A stretch of DNA of 64,000 nucleotides from the NCBI RefSeq assembly GCF_900100015.1, contig NZ_FNDD01000008.1:107765-171764 (forward strand), read 5' to 3'. Positions 17,912-26,876 of the stretch are shown here, piece after piece. This DNA is from Vibrio xiamenensis (GTDB lineage Bacteria; Pseudomonadota; Gammaproteobacteria; Enterobacterales; Vibrionaceae). The notes beneath the pieces were generated by a model, which searched no databases, had not been told where the DNA came from, and saw only the letters and a list, made by a program, of their open reading frames with translations. The first letter of the stretch is position 1; every line of letters starts with the position of its first letter. The translations under genes and the position numbers were made by a program.

Positions 17912-18577
17912 TTACTCTGGCTTGGCCGCTGCTAAGTAGCGCCGAGCCAGCCCCACGAAATCTTCAATTGGCCGCTCTAAATCGCTGGCAGAAATAAATA
18001 CGTCGTAATCGTAATTTTCTCTTTGATAGCGCATTCGGTTGGCAAGCATGGCTTGTAAGCCCTTGTATACCCGACCGTCTTCGGTGCGAAATTGGTTAGT
18101 GTCGAGCACCATATCCTCAAATTCAGCATTACGTTTTGTTTGCCGTAACCCCAAATACAGCAGCGGACGTTGATCGAGCAGAATCTCGGTGGCAATCCGC
18201 GGGCAAATGCTGTCGAGATAAGGCGAGTAATTTTTCAGTTTGATACCCACCCAAGGCAGCGGCGTTTGCCAACCCTGGTAGCTGTATTGGCAAATTCCAA
18301 TGTGACTGATATTGCTCCACTTCACCACCCAGCCACCTTTAAACAGATGCTGCTGAAAATGGGTTGCCGTGAGGGTGTACTCAACTGTGCCTTTGAGCAG
18401 TAAAAAGTAACTGAACCCACATCCGCAGGCGATAACACCTGCAATCAACAGCGCTTGCTTTATTCCCGGCGCGGTCATTATCAAAGTGAGAAAAGCGGTC
18501 GCAATAATAATCAGCAGCCAGGTTTTGAGTCGACTATCTAATTGAATCGGTTGATTAATCAAGTGAATGGTTGGCAT
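17912..18577 (-). CDS. DUF2982-like membrane protein
   Basis: 221 residues with two hydrophobic segments near the N-terminus (about 20-36, TWLLIIIATAFLTLIM, and about 42-62, QALLIAGVIACGCGFSYFLL) and a soluble C-terminal domain. It resembles DUF2982, a Vibrio-group family, from memory. Convergent with ycbL. No catalytic motif seen. Confidence 0.75.
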   Translation of the reverse strand: MPTIHLINQPIQLDSRLKTWLLIIIATAFLTLIMTAPGIKQALLIAGVIACGCGFSYFLLLKGTVEYTLTATHFQQHLFKGGWVVKWSNISHIGICQYSYQGWQTPLPWVGIKLKNYSPYLDSICPRIATEILLDQRPLLYLGLRQTKRNAEFEDMVLDTNQFRTEDGRVYKGLQAMLANRMRYQRENYDYDVFISASDLERPIEDFVGLARRYLAAAKPE

Positions 18578-18816
18578 GAATATGAACCTGCTTTGTCAAC
18601 AAAGGGTGATAAGTGTTCGCGCTCTCAGTTATATGCTCAATTTTTAATAGTCTGATCACAAGCTTTTGTGACTAAATTATATGCTTTGCTGGGGACTGAG
18701 CGCATTTTTGCTCGGTAGAAGAACAATTACCCTACAAAAGAGCGCTTTTTTTTGGTATAAAACGCGCTTCAAATTTTCACCACTGTATCAATTGCAGTGA
18801 AATGGAGAAATACTCG

Positions 18817-19197
18817 ATGAGACTTGCTCATAAGCGTAAAGTGCAGCTGAAGCTGAAAAAACAAGTGAAAGCGACAGTGGCTAACCTTGTAGCAACCAAT
18901 AAGGCGCCTAAGCCTGTTGTTGAAAAAAAAGCCGCAGCGAAACCAGCTGCTGAAAAAGCGGTCGCAACTCCAGCGGCGGCGACTGACGTTGCTTTAACTC
19001 CGAAGCAACAACAAGTACTGGATATTGTCGCAGCAAATGCGGACGGTATTAATCCGAAAGGAATTGGTCTAGCAGCGGGTCAAGATGATGCCAAAGCGGC
19101 AGCTTGGGCGACCGGCGCATTGAAAAAGCTTCTTGAAGAAGAGCTTGTTGTGAAAGAGCAAGTAGCGGGCAATAAAGTTATTTATAAAGCCAAATAA
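18817..19197 (+). CDS. Ala/Lys-rich protein with C-terminal winged-helix-like domain
   Basis: 126 residues from the ATG at 18817 (GGAGA nine bases upstream); an ATG at 18802 is in frame but overlaps that ribosome site. Residues 1-~60 are basic and very rich in Lys, Ala, Val and Pro (KKAAAKPAAEKA), like a histone-H1-type tail. Residues ~62-126 look like a winged helix (TPKQQQVLDIVAANADGI, then GALKKLLEEELV). A DNA-binding role is plausible but unproven. Followed at once by a very strong terminator. Confidence 0.75.
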   Translation: MRLAHKRKVQLKLKKQVKATVANLVATNKAPKPVVEKKAAAKPAAEKAVATPAAATDVALTPKQQQVLDIVAANADGINPKGIGLAAGQDDAKAAAWATGALKKLLEEELVVKEQVAGNKVIYKAK

Positions 19198-19554
19198 TCG
19201 CTCTCCTCAACCCATAGAGAAAAAGCCTTAGCGAAAACGCTAAGGCTTTTTCTTTGCCTGTCACAAAGGCTTGTGTGCCACTTGTCACAATTCAATAACA
19301 TTTCGCTTCTAAGCCGCCACTGCGTAGTTTCCGCATGCGCCTTAGCCAAATCTAAAAAATTCAAACATAAATTCAATATGTTAACTACTAGTTGGCGATT
19401 AGACTACGTAGAAATACGCAGTTGTGCGTCATGATGTACTGGGTATTCTAAAAGCGTATTGCGTGTTCTTTACGATAGGTTATCTCAATGAAATCGTTCA
19501 TGTTTAGGTGGAACACATCATCTAAAGAGATAACAGTCAATAAGGACGACCACC
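19198..19554. other. Intergenic region: terminator and TRAP leader
   Basis: The left end holds a strong terminator (19218-19253). The right part is the leader of the TRAP operon and includes an 8-base inverted repeat GTTATCTC (19479-19486) / GAGATAAC (19527-19534), with the ribosome site AAGGACG before 19555. No gene is credible here. Confidence 0.55.
19218..19253 (+). terminator. Strong intrinsic terminator
   Basis: Perfect 16-bp stem from AGAAAAAGCCTTAGCG (19218-19233) with an AAAA loop and its complement 19238-19253. The A-rich left and T-rich right ends would let it work in both directions. Confidence 0.93.
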
Positions 19555-20643
19555 ATGAGCCTAATCCACTCGAGTTTAAAAAGAGTGCTAAAAAGCACCG
19601 CGATTGCTTCCATGCTGGCACTGATATCCAGTACCAGTGTTGCGGCAGAAAAAGTCTACCGTCTCAAACTCGCCGAAACTTGGGGACCAAACTTCCCAGT
19701 ATTTGGCGATGCGACCAAAAATATGGCCGCGATGGCCGAGAAGATGTCCAACGGTCGTCTGCAAATTCGCATCGACTCCGCCAACAAACATAAAGCGCCG
19801 CTGGGTGTGTTTGATATGGTCAAATCCGGTCAGTACGATTTAGGCCACTCAGGCTCTTATTACTGGAAAGGTAAGGTGCCGAATACCCTTTACTTCACAT
19901 CAATGCCATTTGGTATGACGCCTGCAGAGCAATACGCTTGGTTCTACCACGGTGGCGGTATGGAGCTGATGGAGCGTGTCTACTCACCGCACAATCTATT
20001 GTCTTTCCCTGGCGGCAACACGGACATCCAAATGGGTGGGTGGTTTCAAAAAGAGATCAACACCGTCGAAGACTTCCAAGGTCTGAAAATGCGCATTCCA
20101 GGTTTTGCTGGCGAAGTCTTGGCTGAGCTTGGCGCTAAGCCAACCAACATCGCACCTGGCGAACTCTACACCGCGTTAGAGCGCCGCACCATTGATGCTC
20201 TGGAATGGGTTGGACCTTCTCTTGACCTGCGAATGGGTTTTCACAAAATTGCGCCTTACTACTACACCGGTTGGCACGAGCCAGGCTCTGAGTTGCAGTT
20301 CCTCGTCAATAAACGTGTTTGGGAACGTCTGCCTGAAGACCTACGTGAAATTCTGCGCGTTGCGATGCGTACCGCTGCTTACGACATGTACACTCAAGCG
20401 ACCCATGAAAGTGGCAAAAACTGGTCATCGATTAAATCGGAATACCCAGACGTAGAAGTGAAAGACTTCCCTCCAGCGGTAATGCAGGCAATGCGTGCTG
20501 CCAACGCCAAGCTTCTGGCTGAGCACGCAGCCAGCGACCCACTGGCTAAAGAAATTCAGCAGTCACAAGCGGATTATCTCAACCAAGTTCGCCCTTGGAC
20601 GGATATTTCTCATCGCGCTTACTTAAACAGCCAAGCGCAGTAA
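19555..20643 (+). CDS. TRAP transporter substrate-binding protein (DctP family)
   Basis: 362 residues with a signal peptide (to about SVAA-E). DctP-family features are the conserved Arg in GLKMRIPGFAGEVLAELG and the following TNIAPGELYTALERRTIDALEWVGP block. The GPSLDLRMGFHKIAPYYY and GWHEPGSELQF segments resemble the TakP-type subgroup that binds 2-oxo monocarboxylates; the substrate is an inference. First gene of a P-Q-M operon; a terminator-like hairpin follows, as expected for a highly expressed binding protein. Confidence 0.88.
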   Translation: MSLIHSSLKRVLKSTAIASMLALISSTSVAAEKVYRLKLAETWGPNFPVFGDATKNMAAMAEKMSNGRLQIRIDSANKHKAPLGVFDMVKSGQYDLGHSGSYYWKGKVPNTLYFTSMPFGMTPAEQYAWFYHGGGMELMERVYSPHNLLSFPGGNTDIQMGGWFQKEINTVEDFQGLKMRIPGFAGEVLAELGAKPTNIAPGELYTALERRTIDALEWVGPSLDLRMGFHKIAPYYYTGWHEPGSELQFLVNKRVWERLPEDLREILRVAMRTAAYDMYTQATHESGKNWSSIKSEYPDVEVKDFPPAVMQAMRAANAKLLAEHAASDPLAKEIQQSQADYLNQVRPWTDISHRAYLNSQAQ

Positions 20644-20662
20644 GGTTCTGCTTTGTCTTGAT

Positions 20663-20688
20663 GGCTCCGTTTACGCGGAGCCTTTTTC
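20663..20688 (+). terminator. Attenuating terminator between TRAP P and Q genes
   Basis: GGCTCCG / CGGAGCC 7-bp stem with a 6-base loop and T5. It would lower transcription of the permease genes relative to the binding protein. Confidence 0.75.
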
Positions 20689-20707
20689 AAATTCCAAGGA
20701 GTTCGGA

Positions 20708-21244
20708 ATGCGAAATTTGATTTATATCGAACGTCTTTTTCATCGCTTTGGCGATGCACTTGGCTGGCTTTCTAGCGTGCTGTTTGTGTTATTGGTTTGC
20801 AACGTGGTTTATGACGTCGTGATGCGCTACGTGTTTAACGACGTATCGATTGCATTTCAAGAGTTGGAATGGCACCTGTTTTCAGCGGTGTTTCTGCTTG
20901 GTGTGCCTTATGCCATCAAAGCGGGGGGCCATGTCCGCGTCGATGTGTTTTACGAGCGTTTATCTCGTCAGTCGCAAGCCGTCATCGACTTGCTTGGCTG
21001 TCTGCTGTTCCTAATGCCATTTTGTTTGTTGGTGGCTTGGTTTGGTATCGACTTTGCCAAAGAAAGCTACGCACTGGGTGAAACCTCTGGCGATCCCGGA
21101 GGCTTGCCAGCACGCTGGATCATCAAAGCCATGATTCCACTTTCGTTTCTCTTTATGGCCATTAGCGGTATCGGTTTGATGCTGCATTCCATCAATAAAC
21201 TGGTTCATCCGCATTTGATGGCCGACTCTCCTCATAGCAAATAA
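20708..21244 (+). CDS. TRAP transporter small permease (DctQ family)
   Basis: 178 residues with four predicted membrane helices (about 19-38, 52-70, 92-115 and 140-157), the usual small TRAP subunit. The FQELEWHLFSAVFLLG and GGHVRVDVFYERL motifs are typical of DctQ. It partners the large permease directly downstream (14 bases). AAGGAGTT gives a strong ribosome site. Confidence 0.9.
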   Translation: MRNLIYIERLFHRFGDALGWLSSVLFVLLVCNVVYDVVMRYVFNDVSIAFQELEWHLFSAVFLLGVPYAIKAGGHVRVDVFYERLSRQSQAVIDLLGCLLFLMPFCLLVAWFGIDFAKESYALGETSGDPGGLPARWIIKAMIPLSFLFMAISGIGLMLHSINKLVHPHLMADSPHSK

Positions 21245-21258
21245 TAAGGCGCTGAAAA

Positions 21259-22542
21259 ATGATAGGAATAGTGATGTTTTTTGTCGCGTTGTTTGCGCTA
21301 TTGCTTGGCTTCCCAGTGGCTTTCACTTTTGGCGGGATCGCGCTCATTTTTGGCGTGTGGGCAGAAGGGCCAGAGATGTTTGCCTTTATGCCATATCGTA
21401 TTCAATCGATCATGGAAAACACGGTGCTGATGGCCGTGCCGCTGTTTGTATTTATGGGCTTAGTGCTGCAAAAAACTCGTTTAGCCGAGCAGTTACTTGA
21501 GTCAATGGGGCGCTTATTCGGCGGCGTGCAAGGCGGTATCGCGATTTCAACTGTGTTGGTTGGAACGCTGCTTGCGGCGTCCACCGGTGTGGTTGGGGCG
21601 TCAGTGGTGGCTATGGGGCTTATCTCATTACCTGTGATGCTGAAATATCGTTACGACAAGGGTTTGGCCTGTGGCACCATTTGCGCCGCGGGTACGCTTG
21701 GGCAGATCATTCCGCCCTCGATTGTGCTGATTTTACTTGGTGATGTACTTGGGGTTCCGGTAGGGGACTTGTTCCAAGCGGCTATCTTGCCAGGTATCGT
21801 GCTGGTTGGTGCTTATATTGTTTACATTCTGATTTACGCCAAGCTCAATCCTCAGGCAGCGATGCCGATTGAGCGTGATGCAAGCCAAAGCCGGCAGCAG
21901 GAGGTCATCGCAGCGCTTAAAGCCGTGATTCCGCCGCTGGCGCTGATTATCGTGGTGTTGGGTTCGATTTTCGCAGGCGTTGCAACGCCGACAGAATCGG
22001 CCGCGCTTGGCGGTGCCGGAGCGCTTGCGCTTGCGGTGATGTATGGTCAGTTTAGTTTGCGCATGGTGTATGACGCAGCAAAAGAGACGGTGAAAGTCAC
22101 CGCGATGGTGTTTGCGATTTTACTCGGCGCAACGGCATTTTCGATGGCGTTTACCTACACAGGTGGCGACCTGCTGGTGGAAGAGTGGATGCTACAAATT
22201 CCCGGTGAGAAATGGGGCTTTTTGGTGATCACCATGCTGGTGATTCTGATCCTTGGCTTTTTCATCGATTTTGTCGAAATCTGCTTTATCATCGTACCGA
22301 TTCTTGCGCCAGTGGCAGAGCTGCTCGGCATCAACATGACGTGGTTTGCGATTTTAGTGGCGATGAATTTACAGACATCGTTCCTGACTCCGCCATTTGG
22401 TTTCAGCCTGTTTTATCTAAAAGGCGTGGCGCCCAAAGGGGTTACCACTACCGACATCTATCGTGGTGTGATGCCGTTTATCGCGATTCAGATTCTGGTG
22501 CTTATCTCGCTATTAATTTTCCCGCAGCTGTATGGAATGTGA
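21259..22542 (+). CDS. TRAP transporter large permease (DctM family)
   Basis: 427 residues, very hydrophobic, about 12 membrane helices, with DctM signatures such as GVVGASVVAMGLISLPVMLKY, GTLGQIIPPSIVLILLGD and LTPPFGFSLFYLKG. It is the ion-coupled translocation subunit in the inner membrane. Last gene of the TRAP unit before a terminator. Confidence 0.92.
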   Translation: MIGIVMFFVALFALLLGFPVAFTFGGIALIFGVWAEGPEMFAFMPYRIQSIMENTVLMAVPLFVFMGLVLQKTRLAEQLLESMGRLFGGVQGGIAISTVLVGTLLAASTGVVGASVVAMGLISLPVMLKYRYDKGLACGTICAAGTLGQIIPPSIVLILLGDVLGVPVGDLFQAAILPGIVLVGAYIVYILIYAKLNPQAAMPIERDASQSRQQEVIAALKAVIPPLALIIVVLGSIFAGVATPTESAALGGAGALALAVMYGQFSLRMVYDAAKETVKVTAMVFAILLGATAFSMAFTYTGGDLLVEEWMLQIPGEKWGFLVITMLVILILGFFIDFVEICFIIVPILAPVAELLGINMTWFAILVAMNLQTSFLTPPFGFSLFYLKGVAPKGVTTTDIYRGVMPFIAIQILVLISLLIFPQLYGM

Positions 22543-22584
22543 TCGGCAAGTTACAAAAATATTAACAAAATTGATACACTTGAG

Positions 22585-22612
22585 CGGCTCATCCTTTGGA
22601 TGGGCCGTTTTG
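22585..22612 (+). terminator. Terminator between TRAP operon and histidine kinase
   Basis: CGGCTCATCC pairs with GGATGGGCCG (one wobble) around TTT, followed by TTTTG. The kinase gene begins 16 bases later, so read-through is possible. Confidence 0.78.
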
Positions 22613-22627
22613 CTGTAGAGGAATTTT

Positions 22628-24010
22628 ATGTCTTTGAGAACCAAGCTTATTTTGCTTAGTCTGATGCCATTTTTGCTGGTTGCGGTGGCCATCAGTTGGA
22701 TTGCTATCCATCAAGCTAAGACTCTCGGGCAGAATGAGGTTGAGACTTTTCGCAACTCGTTGATTGAATCAAAAGAGATGGCATTAAAAGACAGTGTTGA
22801 TCTTGCATTTGATGCCATTGGTCATGTGTACAACGATCCCAAGCTTGATGAAGCGCAAGCCAAAAGCCAAGTTAAAGCGATATTGACCAAGTTACGTTAT
22901 GGCAGCGACGGTTATTTTTTTGCCTACGACAGCCAAGGGCGCAATTTGGTTCATCCGGTGCAGCCTGAACTGATAGGCCAAGATTTGTTGCATCTTAAAG
23001 ATCAAAACGGCGATTACGTGATTGAAGCTTTAATCGCCGAGGCGAAATCCGGTGGCGGCTTTCATCAATACTTATGGAAAAAGCCTTCTACCGATGAGGT
23101 GGTTCCTAAGCTTAGCTACGCGGCTTGGTTGGATAAGTGGGGCTGGATGATTGGCACTGGCCTTTATATTGAAGATGTGAGCCAAGAAGTGGCTCATATG
23201 CAGGCGGCCATCAGCGCCAACATCGAAACCACGTTTTTTTCGTTGATTATGATTGTGATGGTCACTGTTGCGGTCATTGTGGTGATAACCCTTGCCGTGA
23301 ATCTGCATGAGCACAAAATTGCGGATCGCAGCTTAAAGGAACTAGCTCATAAAACGGTTATGTTTCAAGAGGATGAGAAGAAGTACCTGGCGCGAGAGCT
23401 GCACGATGGTATCAATCAACTGTTGGTTTCAAGTCAATGCCATTTGGAATTGCTCGCGCATCAGCTTGATAATGAAACCCTGCGAGGCCACCTAAATAAG
23501 TCGCGTCAGTCTTTGACGACCGCCATCAATGAAGTGCGGCATATTTCCCATAAACTCAGACCCAGCGCGCTTGATGACATTGGCATTGAAGCGGCGCTCA
23601 ATACGCTTTTGCAGGATTTTCGCTCTCATTCGGGCATGGAAGTGGAGGCTCTGTTTGATACTGAGCCGGGCAAATTGAAGTCGGAGGTTGCAACCACCTT
23701 GTATCGCGTCGCTCAAGAGTCACTGACCAACATTGAAAAGCACGCCAATGCGAGCAAAATCAGTGTGGTGCTCCAGCAAATGGGTAATTTACTGCAATTG
23801 ATGATCCGTGACGATGGCGTGGGATTTCACACTCAGCAGTTGATGACTAACAGCGGCATTGGCCTGCGCAATATGCGCGAACGAGTGGAATTTATTGGTG
23901 GCGAATTTGAGCTGGTCAGCGAACCGGGTTTTGGCACCGAAATTACTGTGTTATTAAATTTGGATGGATTGGTGTATGGACAACCCCGTGAAAGTGTTGT
24001 TGGTGGATGA
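22628..24010 (+). CDS. Cache-domain sensor histidine kinase (NarX/HisKA_3 type)
   Basis: 460 residues: TM1 (~7-27), a periplasmic single-Cache domain (~35-190; YGSDGYFFAYDSQGR and AAWLDKWGWMIGTGLYI are typical), TM2 (~201-226), then a HisKA_3 dimerisation domain with phosphorylated His259 in ARELHDGINQL and a HATPase domain (IRDDGVGF, GIGLRNMRERV). Overlaps the response regulator gene by 35 bases. Adjacency to the TRAP genes and the Cache sensor suggests it detects the transported compound. Confidence 0.9.
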   Translation: MSLRTKLILLSLMPFLLVAVAISWIAIHQAKTLGQNEVETFRNSLIESKEMALKDSVDLAFDAIGHVYNDPKLDEAQAKSQVKAILTKLRYGSDGYFFAYDSQGRNLVHPVQPELIGQDLLHLKDQNGDYVIEALIAEAKSGGGFHQYLWKKPSTDEVVPKLSYAAWLDKWGWMIGTGLYIEDVSQEVAHMQAAISANIETTFFSLIMIVMVTVAVIVVITLAVNLHEHKIADRSLKELAHKTVMFQEDEKKYLARELHDGINQLLVSSQCHLELLAHQLDNETLRGHLNKSRQSLTTAINEVRHISHKLRPSALDDIGIEAALNTLLQDFRSHSGMEVEALFDTEPGKLKSEVATTLYRVAQESLTNIEKHANASKISVVLQQMGNLLQLMIRDDGVGFHTQQLMTNSGIGLRNMRERVEFIGGEFELVSEPGFGTEITVLLNLDGLVYGQPRESVVGG

Positions 24011-24614
24011 TCATCAAGTGGTGCTAGATGGCTTCCTAGCTCGCTTGGAATTGGAGCCCGATATTCAAGTGGTCGGCACCGCTTGTAACGGCTTTGAAGC
24101 GATTGATGCCGTTGGGCGCGTTACCCCAGATGTGGTATTAATGGACGTCAGTATGCCAGTGATGAATGGTATTGATGCGACCGCATTGATCAAACAGAAT
24201 CATCCTGAGGTAAAAGTGGTGATGCTGACCATGCATGATAATCGCGAATACATGATGAAAGTGATGCAAGCGGGGGCAGTTGGTTACATGCTTAAAGACG
24301 TGTCTGCCAAGAATATGGTGCAGGCCATTCAAACCGTTTTCCAAGGTGCGACGTATTTTTGCGAGTCGTCAACGCAAACACTGTTTACTCAATCCTTGCC
24401 GATTTCAACTTCTCAACCCAACCCACTCAGTCGCCGCGAGCAGGCAGTGCTAAAATTGGTCGCTTATGGGCACAGCAGCAAAAAAATCGCTTCTTTACTT
24501 GATATCAGTTATCGAACCGTTGAAACTCACAGGCAAAACATCAAACATAAACTTGATCTACACAGTACCGCAGAGCTTGCTAAGTACGCGTTAGAACACG
24601 GTTTAGTCGATTAA
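23976..24614 (+). CDS. NarL/LuxR-type response regulator
   Basis: 212 residues: receiver domain with D11/D12, phospho-acceptor D57 (VVLMDVSMP) and K at about 107, and a C-terminal LuxR-type helix-turn-helix (LSRREQAVLKLVAYGHSSKKIA). The ATG at 23976 gives the normal receiver N-terminus (MDNPVKVLLVDDH); another at 23964 is in frame. It overlaps the kinase gene, so the two form a cognate pair, probably acting on the upstream TRAP promoter. Confidence 0.9.
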   Translation: MDNPVKVLLVDDHQVVLDGFLARLELEPDIQVVGTACNGFEAIDAVGRVTPDVVLMDVSMPVMNGIDATALIKQNHPEVKVVMLTMHDNREYMMKVMQAGAVGYMLKDVSAKNMVQAIQTVFQGATYFCESSTQTLFTQSLPISTSQPNPLSRREQAVLKLVAYGHSSKKIASLLDISYRTVETHRQNIKHKLDLHSTAELAKYALEHGLVD

Positions 24615-24625
24615 GCGAGTTCTCC

Positions 24626-24964
24626 ATGCGATTCCCCCAAAATCTTTACCAGCACTATCATGCTCATCTCTATTACGATTCATCCAGTGTCGAGGTGGCG
24701 CAGCATATCTATCAAAAGTTGCAATCAATGTCTGAGTATCGGCTAGGGCGTTTTCATCGCAAATTAGTCGGACCGCACCCTCAATGGAGCTTTCAAATCG
24801 CGTTTACTCGTAGCCAGTTTGACGAGATCATCACTTGGCTTGAACGTCATCGCCAAGATCTCTCGGTGCTGGTTCATGGTGACACGGGGAACTTCTTTCT
24901 TGACCATACTGAGCATGCTTATTGGTTAGGTGAAGAACATAAATTAAACTTAAGAATGGCGTAA
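24626..24964 (+). CDS. DOPA 4,5-dioxygenase family protein
   Basis: 112 residues. The N-terminal YHAHLYYDSSS and later VGPHPQWSFQIAF and VHGDTGN motifs with conserved His residues match the small DOPA 4,5-dioxygenase family (PF08883-type). Bacterial members have no settled physiological role. It lies 11 bases after the response regulator and may be co-transcribed with it. Confidence 0.83.
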   Translation: MRFPQNLYQHYHAHLYYDSSSVEVAQHIYQKLQSMSEYRLGRFHRKLVGPHPQWSFQIAFTRSQFDEIITWLERHRQDLSVLVHGDTGNFFLDHTEHAYWLGEEHKLNLRMA

Positions 24965-25065
24965 TATATAAAACAAAATGTTTAATCGTATCGATAAGTA
25001 ATTGAAGTTGTTGCGCCTTTTCTAATCCCCTATAACACGCGTTCTGTTATTAATGAGTGGAACTC

Positions 25066-25668
25066 ATGGACGCGCTGATCGACGCTTTATTTACCCAAGG
25101 TTATTACATTTGGGATGATTTTCTCACCTCGCAGCAGGTTCAAAATATCAATGCTGAAATGCCGAGTAATTGGCAGGCGGCCAAAATTGGTCGCAACGAA
25201 GATTTGCTGCAGCAAACCAGTATTCGTAGCGACGATATTCAATGGCTTAGCCCAGCAATGGGGCCGAGTATTGAACACTATTTAGCTCTGATGGAAGAGA
25301 TTCGCTTGACGGTCAATCGCCATCTTTACTTGGGCCTATTTGAATATGAAGCACATTTTGCCAAGTATTCAGCGGGTGATTTTTATAAGAAGCATCTCGA
25401 TAGCTTTAATGGTTCGACCAACCGCCGATTAACGACGGTGTTTTATCTCAACCAAGATTGGGTGCCTCAAGATGGTGGCGAACTGATGATGTATGACCAA
25501 AACGATCAGCCACTGCAAAAAGTAGCGCCGATTGGTGGACGTTTGGTGGTGTTTCTATCTGAAACTTTTCCTCACGAAGTGCTGGTTTCATACCGTGAAC
25601 GATACAGCATTGCCGGTTGGTTTCGCGTCAATGGCGTGACTGAGCAGCAATTGGACATCAGTCGTTAA
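25066..25668 (+). CDS. 2-oxoglutarate/Fe(II)-dependent prolyl 4-hydroxylase-like oxygenase
   Basis: 200 residues. Iron facial triad seen as HLDSF (HxD, ~residues 107-109) and the distal His in FPHEV (~167), with Arg in SYRERYSIAGWF as 2-oxoglutarate contact. The FYLNQDW and GGELMMYD segments are typical of the P4H family. The ATG at 25066 is preceded by GAGTGG; a GTG at 25057 is in frame. Target unknown. Convergent with the patatin gene. Confidence 0.86.
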   Translation: MDALIDALFTQGYYIWDDFLTSQQVQNINAEMPSNWQAAKIGRNEDLLQQTSIRSDDIQWLSPAMGPSIEHYLALMEEIRLTVNRHLYLGLFEYEAHFAKYSAGDFYKKHLDSFNGSTNRRLTTVFYLNQDWVPQDGGELMMYDQNDQPLQKVAPIGGRLVVFLSETFPHEVLVSYRERYSIAGWFRVNGVTEQQLDISR

Positions 25669-25673
25669 GCTTT

Positions 25674-25715
25674 ACAACAAGGTCAAGTCACACGCTGTGT
25701 ACTTGCCCTTGTTGT
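25674..25715. terminator. Long hairpin between convergent genes
   Basis: ACAACAAGGTCAAGT (25674-25688) pairs with ACTTGCCCTTGTTGT (25701-25715) with one mismatch. No strong T tract, but the placement between convergent genes fits a shared transcription barrier. Confidence 0.6.
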
Positions 25716-25731
25716 TTCTAGTTTCTAACTC

Positions 25732-25770
25732 GCTTTGTTTCTGGTCACCTTGCTTTGTTTCTATCACCTT
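25732..25770. repeat. Degenerate tandem repeat (two copies, ~20 bases)
   Basis: GCTTTGTTTCTGGTCACCTT (25732-25751) is followed directly by GCTTTGTTTCTATCACCTT (25752-25770). It lies in the gap just before the end of the patatin gene. Confidence 0.6.
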
Positions 25771-25777
25771 GTTTTGG

Positions 25778-26656
25778 TTATGCTCCCAAAGCGGCGCTCG
25801 CGCCAAGTGCGGTAGTGAGATCAATGGGTTGCAAGTGAGAGTTTGTCACATATTCGCGGCCAGCTTCGACACCCATCTCATAGCCTTGTTTTAATAGCGG
25901 CTGTTTCATGGTTAAGCGCTTAACCGCGAAATTTTCTGGCGGTGCTATTACGTTCACCGTGGTGTCCTCAGGCGGATTACGAATAAAGTCGAGTGAAGCG
26001 TTATAGTTTTCGGCGCGTTTGACCATGGCCTCGGCGACTTGAGGATAACGCGCAAACAGTTTCTTCATGATCCACGGACTACGAGTTTTCGGCATCACAT
26101 AGCTCAGCGGGTGAGAGAGAATCACGGTAATTTCACGTGCACCGCGGCGATACGCTTCTTTCACGGGTATTGAATCGGCAACGCCACCATCGGTGTAACA
26201 GCCGCCTGAAAAGCAAGGGGTGGATTTATAAGCGATGGGCAGGGCGCAGGAGGCTTCGACCACTTTGTTGAGATTGTCTGGGTTGAGCCGATAATAATCG
26301 GCTTTGCCAGTGGCAATATTAGTGGCAGCGGCCAGCATCGGAATACCAGAAAATAGCGTGTCGGTGTCAACCGGAAAACGTCGATTGGATTCCTCTATCA
26401 GCCATTTAACATCGATAAGATCGCCACCACGCAGAAATCGAGCGGGGTTAAAAAACTGTTTATCGGTGGCAATTTGAGTAATGACTTGAACGCTTCTTTT
26501 GGGTTGGTCGGCAAGGTAACCAATCAGATTCGAAGAGCCCGCAGAGACACCAATCGCGAGATCAAACGGTCGGTAATCGTATTCCATAAAGCCGTCTAAC
26601 ACACCGCTGGCAAATATGCCGCGCATCGCCCCACCTTCAACCACAAGAGCCTTCAT
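25778..26656 (-). CDS. Patatin-like phospholipase (YjjU-like)
   Basis: 292 residues. Patatin catalytic dyad visible: oxyanion loop GGAMRG (8-13), nucleophile elbow GVSAG (Ser38) and Asp in YTDGGVADS. The layout is that of the soluble YjjU-type acyl hydrolases. The Ala-rich tail (TTALGASAALGA) is unusual and may be a recent extension of the 3' end. No signal peptide. Substrate unknown. Confidence 0.88.
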   Translation of the reverse strand: MKALVVEGGAMRGIFASGVLDGFMEYDYRPFDLAIGVSAGSSNLIGYLADQPKRSVQVITQIATDKQFFNPARFLRGGDLIDVKWLIEESNRRFPVDTDTLFSGIPMLAAATNIATGKADYYRLNPDNLNKVVEASCALPIAYKSTPCFSGGCYTDGGVADSIPVKEAYRRGAREITVILSHPLSYVMPKTRSPWIMKKLFARYPQVAEAMVKRAENYNASLDFIRNPPEDTTVNVIAPPENFAVKRLTMKQPLLKQGYEMGVEAGREYVTNSHLQPIDLTTALGASAALGA

Positions 26657-26876
26657 CGCATTTACTCCTCTAATGTTTCAAATTGTTTCTAGAATAACCA
26701 GTGATGAAAGTAGATAAAAGTCGGAAAAACAAATTACTTAAATAGGTTATGCCTATGAACTAATTATCATTGAGATCAAAGTTAGCGCGTTTTTGCTGTA
26801 ATTTAACCATCACATTCGGAGAAAAGTTTCTACACTTAGTGAGGAACAGCAGGCCTTGTTGTCTGGAGGCAACGCC

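Noticed and set aside
19276..19293. CRP-like site TGTGTGCCACTTGTCACA
   Set aside because: The half-sites are 8 bases apart instead of 6.
26756..26785. Fur-like site before the HD-GYP gene
   Set aside because: Only one half (ATTATCA) matches; no palindrome.
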